A stretch of DNA of 64,000 nt, taken from NCBI GenBank assembly GCA_030789695.1, contig CM061130.1:14065860-14129859 (forward strand), read 5' to 3'. Below, piece by piece: positions 62,141 to 64,000 of the stretch; position 1 is the first letter of the stretch; the number at the start of each line of letters is the position of its first letter. This DNA is from Scilla litardierei (taxonomy: Eukaryota; Streptophyta; Magnoliopsida; Asparagales; Asparagaceae). The translations under genes and the position numbers were made by a program. The notes below the pieces were generated by a model, which ran no database searches, was not told the DNA's origin, and saw only the letters and a list, made by a program, of their open reading frames with translations.

Positions 62141-63130
62141 GAGACCCGTGAGAACTTTTCACAATACCAATCTCTATTATTTCTTGAGCAAAACTATACT
62201 CTCGTGAAATCTCAATCGTTCTCATCGCTCTCACATTGTCGTAGCCAAAAATCTGGTTTTTATATTCCGATCTTACTATTCTTACTCTGAAATTCTTTTA
62301 AGATCAATTTTATTTTTGGCTATTGAAAAACTGTTTCAAATCCTTTCTTTTGAATTTCATATTATTTGAAGGATTTTTGGAAATCAAAGAATCTAGATCA
62401 CAATGAATTCAATTATATTCTTTGTGTGATCTAAGATCATTTTAATTCTTTTAGCTACATAAGCACATTTGCGATAATATCTTGGCTATAAATTATATTG
62501 GGTGTAAACCAATCTCCACCAAATATTTTGGTGAATTGGATTTTGTTTTTATTTGGATTCCCTTTGTAATAAGGGTTGTGGAAAATCCCAGTCAAGGCTA
62601 GGTGGTTAGAAATCCTGGTAGGGACACTAGGTCGTTGGAAAGTCTAACAAGTGAAGTTAGGTAATTGTATTGCTAAGGCAATAGTGGATTGAATCTCGTA
62701 TCGGAATGGTCGGGGACTGGACGTATCCAGGTTGCAGGGCAGGATAAAAATCTCTTGTCTCTGCGTGCTTTCTATGTTTGTATTTATTTATTTGTGAAAT
62801 CAATTCTTTTATTGTTTATATACTCTCTTTGTAATTATTTTTTAATGTATTACAAAGATTATCTTTTTATTCCGCTGTGTAAAATCTCTCTGATTGTAAA
62901 CTTTATTCAATTGTAATTAATCTTCTTATTGTTTAAGTTCATATTGTTGATTAAGGACCAAGCATAGATCACTCTACTTGGTTCCTTAGGCAACAATGGA
63001 AGGGAAATTATTGTGTTATAGTAATCAACAAAAAAGTTTATTTAATTGTACAATACTATTCAACCCCCCTTCTAGTGTTGTTTGCCATCCACAGGATCAA
63101 ACACTTAGTATCGGAGCAAGGTCGAAGTCA

Positions 63131-64000
63131 ATGGCATCAACAGCGTTCTATCCTTCCGGATATAGCATTCTTAATCCACCAACCTTCGACGGTACTTCCT
63201 ATCCCTAATGGAAGAGAAGGATAGAGATCTACTTGGAGGCACAAGATCTAAAATACGCACGATTTCTTAGAGAACCTTATGAAGTTCCAACCATTCCTCA
63301 AACTCAATGGAATCCGGATCAAGAAGAAGCCTACTTCAGAAACATAAAGGTAATACATCTACTTTGTCCTGGTTTAACTGATGAGATGTTAGATCTTGTA
63401 GAAGAGGCAGATACCGCACATCAAATTCTCAACATATTAGAAGAAAGATTCAGATCAAGTTCGAATGCAACCTGAATACCCATGGAGACAACCCAATCTA
63501 ACTATGAGAGCTCTGGAAAAGAAGTATGCATGATGGCTTATCAAGACAACAAAAATGAGGTATGTAGTTCTGATGATGAAAGCGATTTTGATATCGCAAG
63601 TGCATATGAAAAATCTGTATAGAGAATACAAAAAATTGAAAGGAAACACAAAATTTGGATATCAAGTTTAATGATTTGCATGATGAACATGACAACCTTA
63701 AGAATAAATTTGATTCTCTCACTTCAACAAAGCACTATTGTAATGATTGTAAAAATTTGAAAATCAAGTATGATAATTAGTTTGTGATCATGATGATTTG
63801 AAAAATGAACAAGCTTTATATGTTTCAACCTTGAGTAATAAATTCAACATACTTGCAAATGATATTGCTTCAAGTAAGCTTAAACATGAGGAACTTGTTC
63901 TAAGACTTGAAAAGGTTAAGAACAAACCAAATGAGAAAACTACTCTATCTTGTATGCATGCATCTACTTCTAAGAATAAATCTGTTCAAATTTTTGTGCA
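63131..64000 (+). pseudogene. gag: Sirevirus Gag, degraded
   Basis: ATG at 63131 (MASTAFYPSGYS) reads NPPTFDGTSYP, then TAA where a Lys or Ser codon is expected (63206), then the capsid part to TGA near 63473. Further stops and shifts follow; coiled-coil-like Lys/Glu/Leu-rich sequence is recognisable to the window edge. Confidence 0.75.

Larger units (their letters stand above)
61410..63099 (+). repeat. 5' LTR of the last Sirevirus
   Basis: TTTTGATGATGA lies at 61438, the motif array at 61877-62027, the TATA box at 62133 and the U5 hairpin ACAATACTA/TAGTGTTGT at 63050-63081. It ends in AAACA before the primer site. Leader hairpins include CACCAAA/TTTGGTG near 62517. Confidence 0.7.
61410..64000 (+). 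mobile_element. Sirevirus, 5' part only (runs off the window)
   Basis: LTR 61410-63099, a mutated primer site TAGTATCGGAGC (63102) and the start of gag. The left edge is taken as TGGGAAATTTAGTCCC; no target duplication can be tested. Confidence 0.75.

Overview
The window is nuclear DNA of a flowering plant (species not determinable from sequence) and consists almost entirely of nested transposable elements; I find no host protein-coding gene and no tRNA or rRNA gene. The evidence is plant-type Ty1/copia elements (mostly the Sirevirus lineage, primer site TGGTATCAGAGC), a Tat/Athila-type Ty3/gypsy element with a tRNA-Asp-like primer site, a CACTA DNA transposon with subterminal repeats, and fold-back MITEs bordered by long TA microsatellites.

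Layout: 1-1568 is the LTR of a minus-strand retrotransposon running off the left edge. 1570-2966 is a broken gypsy gag-protease. A CACTA element starts at 2967 (CACTACGAC) and carries a minus-strand En/Spm-type transposase gene in exons down to 14343. It is interrupted by a TA-flanked hairpin MITE (4864-5256) and by a complete gag-only gypsy element (7430-13308, target duplication GTATG). 14349-19060 is a truncated Sirevirus. 19061-21042 looks like a gypsy LTR. 21048-27786 is a complete but gag-only Sirevirus (target duplication AATTT). 27806-36307 is a young copia element with an uninterrupted 1354-residue Gag-Pol. 38784-48669 is a complete Sirevirus with light damage (target duplication ATTCA). 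48674-49792 holds two MITEs head to head in TA repeats, followed by 1.7 kb of C-poor sequence. 51502-61409 is a large Sirevirus with a third ORF, and 61410-64000 is the start of another one.

The most striking signal is regulatory rather than coding. Almost every LTR carries, just upstream of its TATA box, an array of a short inverted motif unique to that element (CTCGGCCGAG; GTGCGGC; CAGTCGACTG; CTAGTCGGT/ACCGACTAG; GAGTCGACTACC). In two Sireviruses the same motif recurs inside the element next to the third ORF. Downstream of the TATA box, several LTRs carry arrays of small stem-loops in which the loop is constant and the stem changes with compensating substitutions (loops TCTTTGTGG, CAAAA, TCCAATCTCTTGCAA). 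A U5 hairpin with constant loop and covarying stem precedes the primer site in all five Sireviruses. The gag-pol junction of two Sireviruses shares a 58-59 nt gap with a conserved hairpin. Palindromes in Sirevirus LTRs have been reported before, to my recollection; the diversity of motifs, their internal recurrence and the constant-loop arrays are what deserve follow-up.

Limits: all alignments were done by eye, element edges without a target duplication are approximate, and lineage names rest on motifs.
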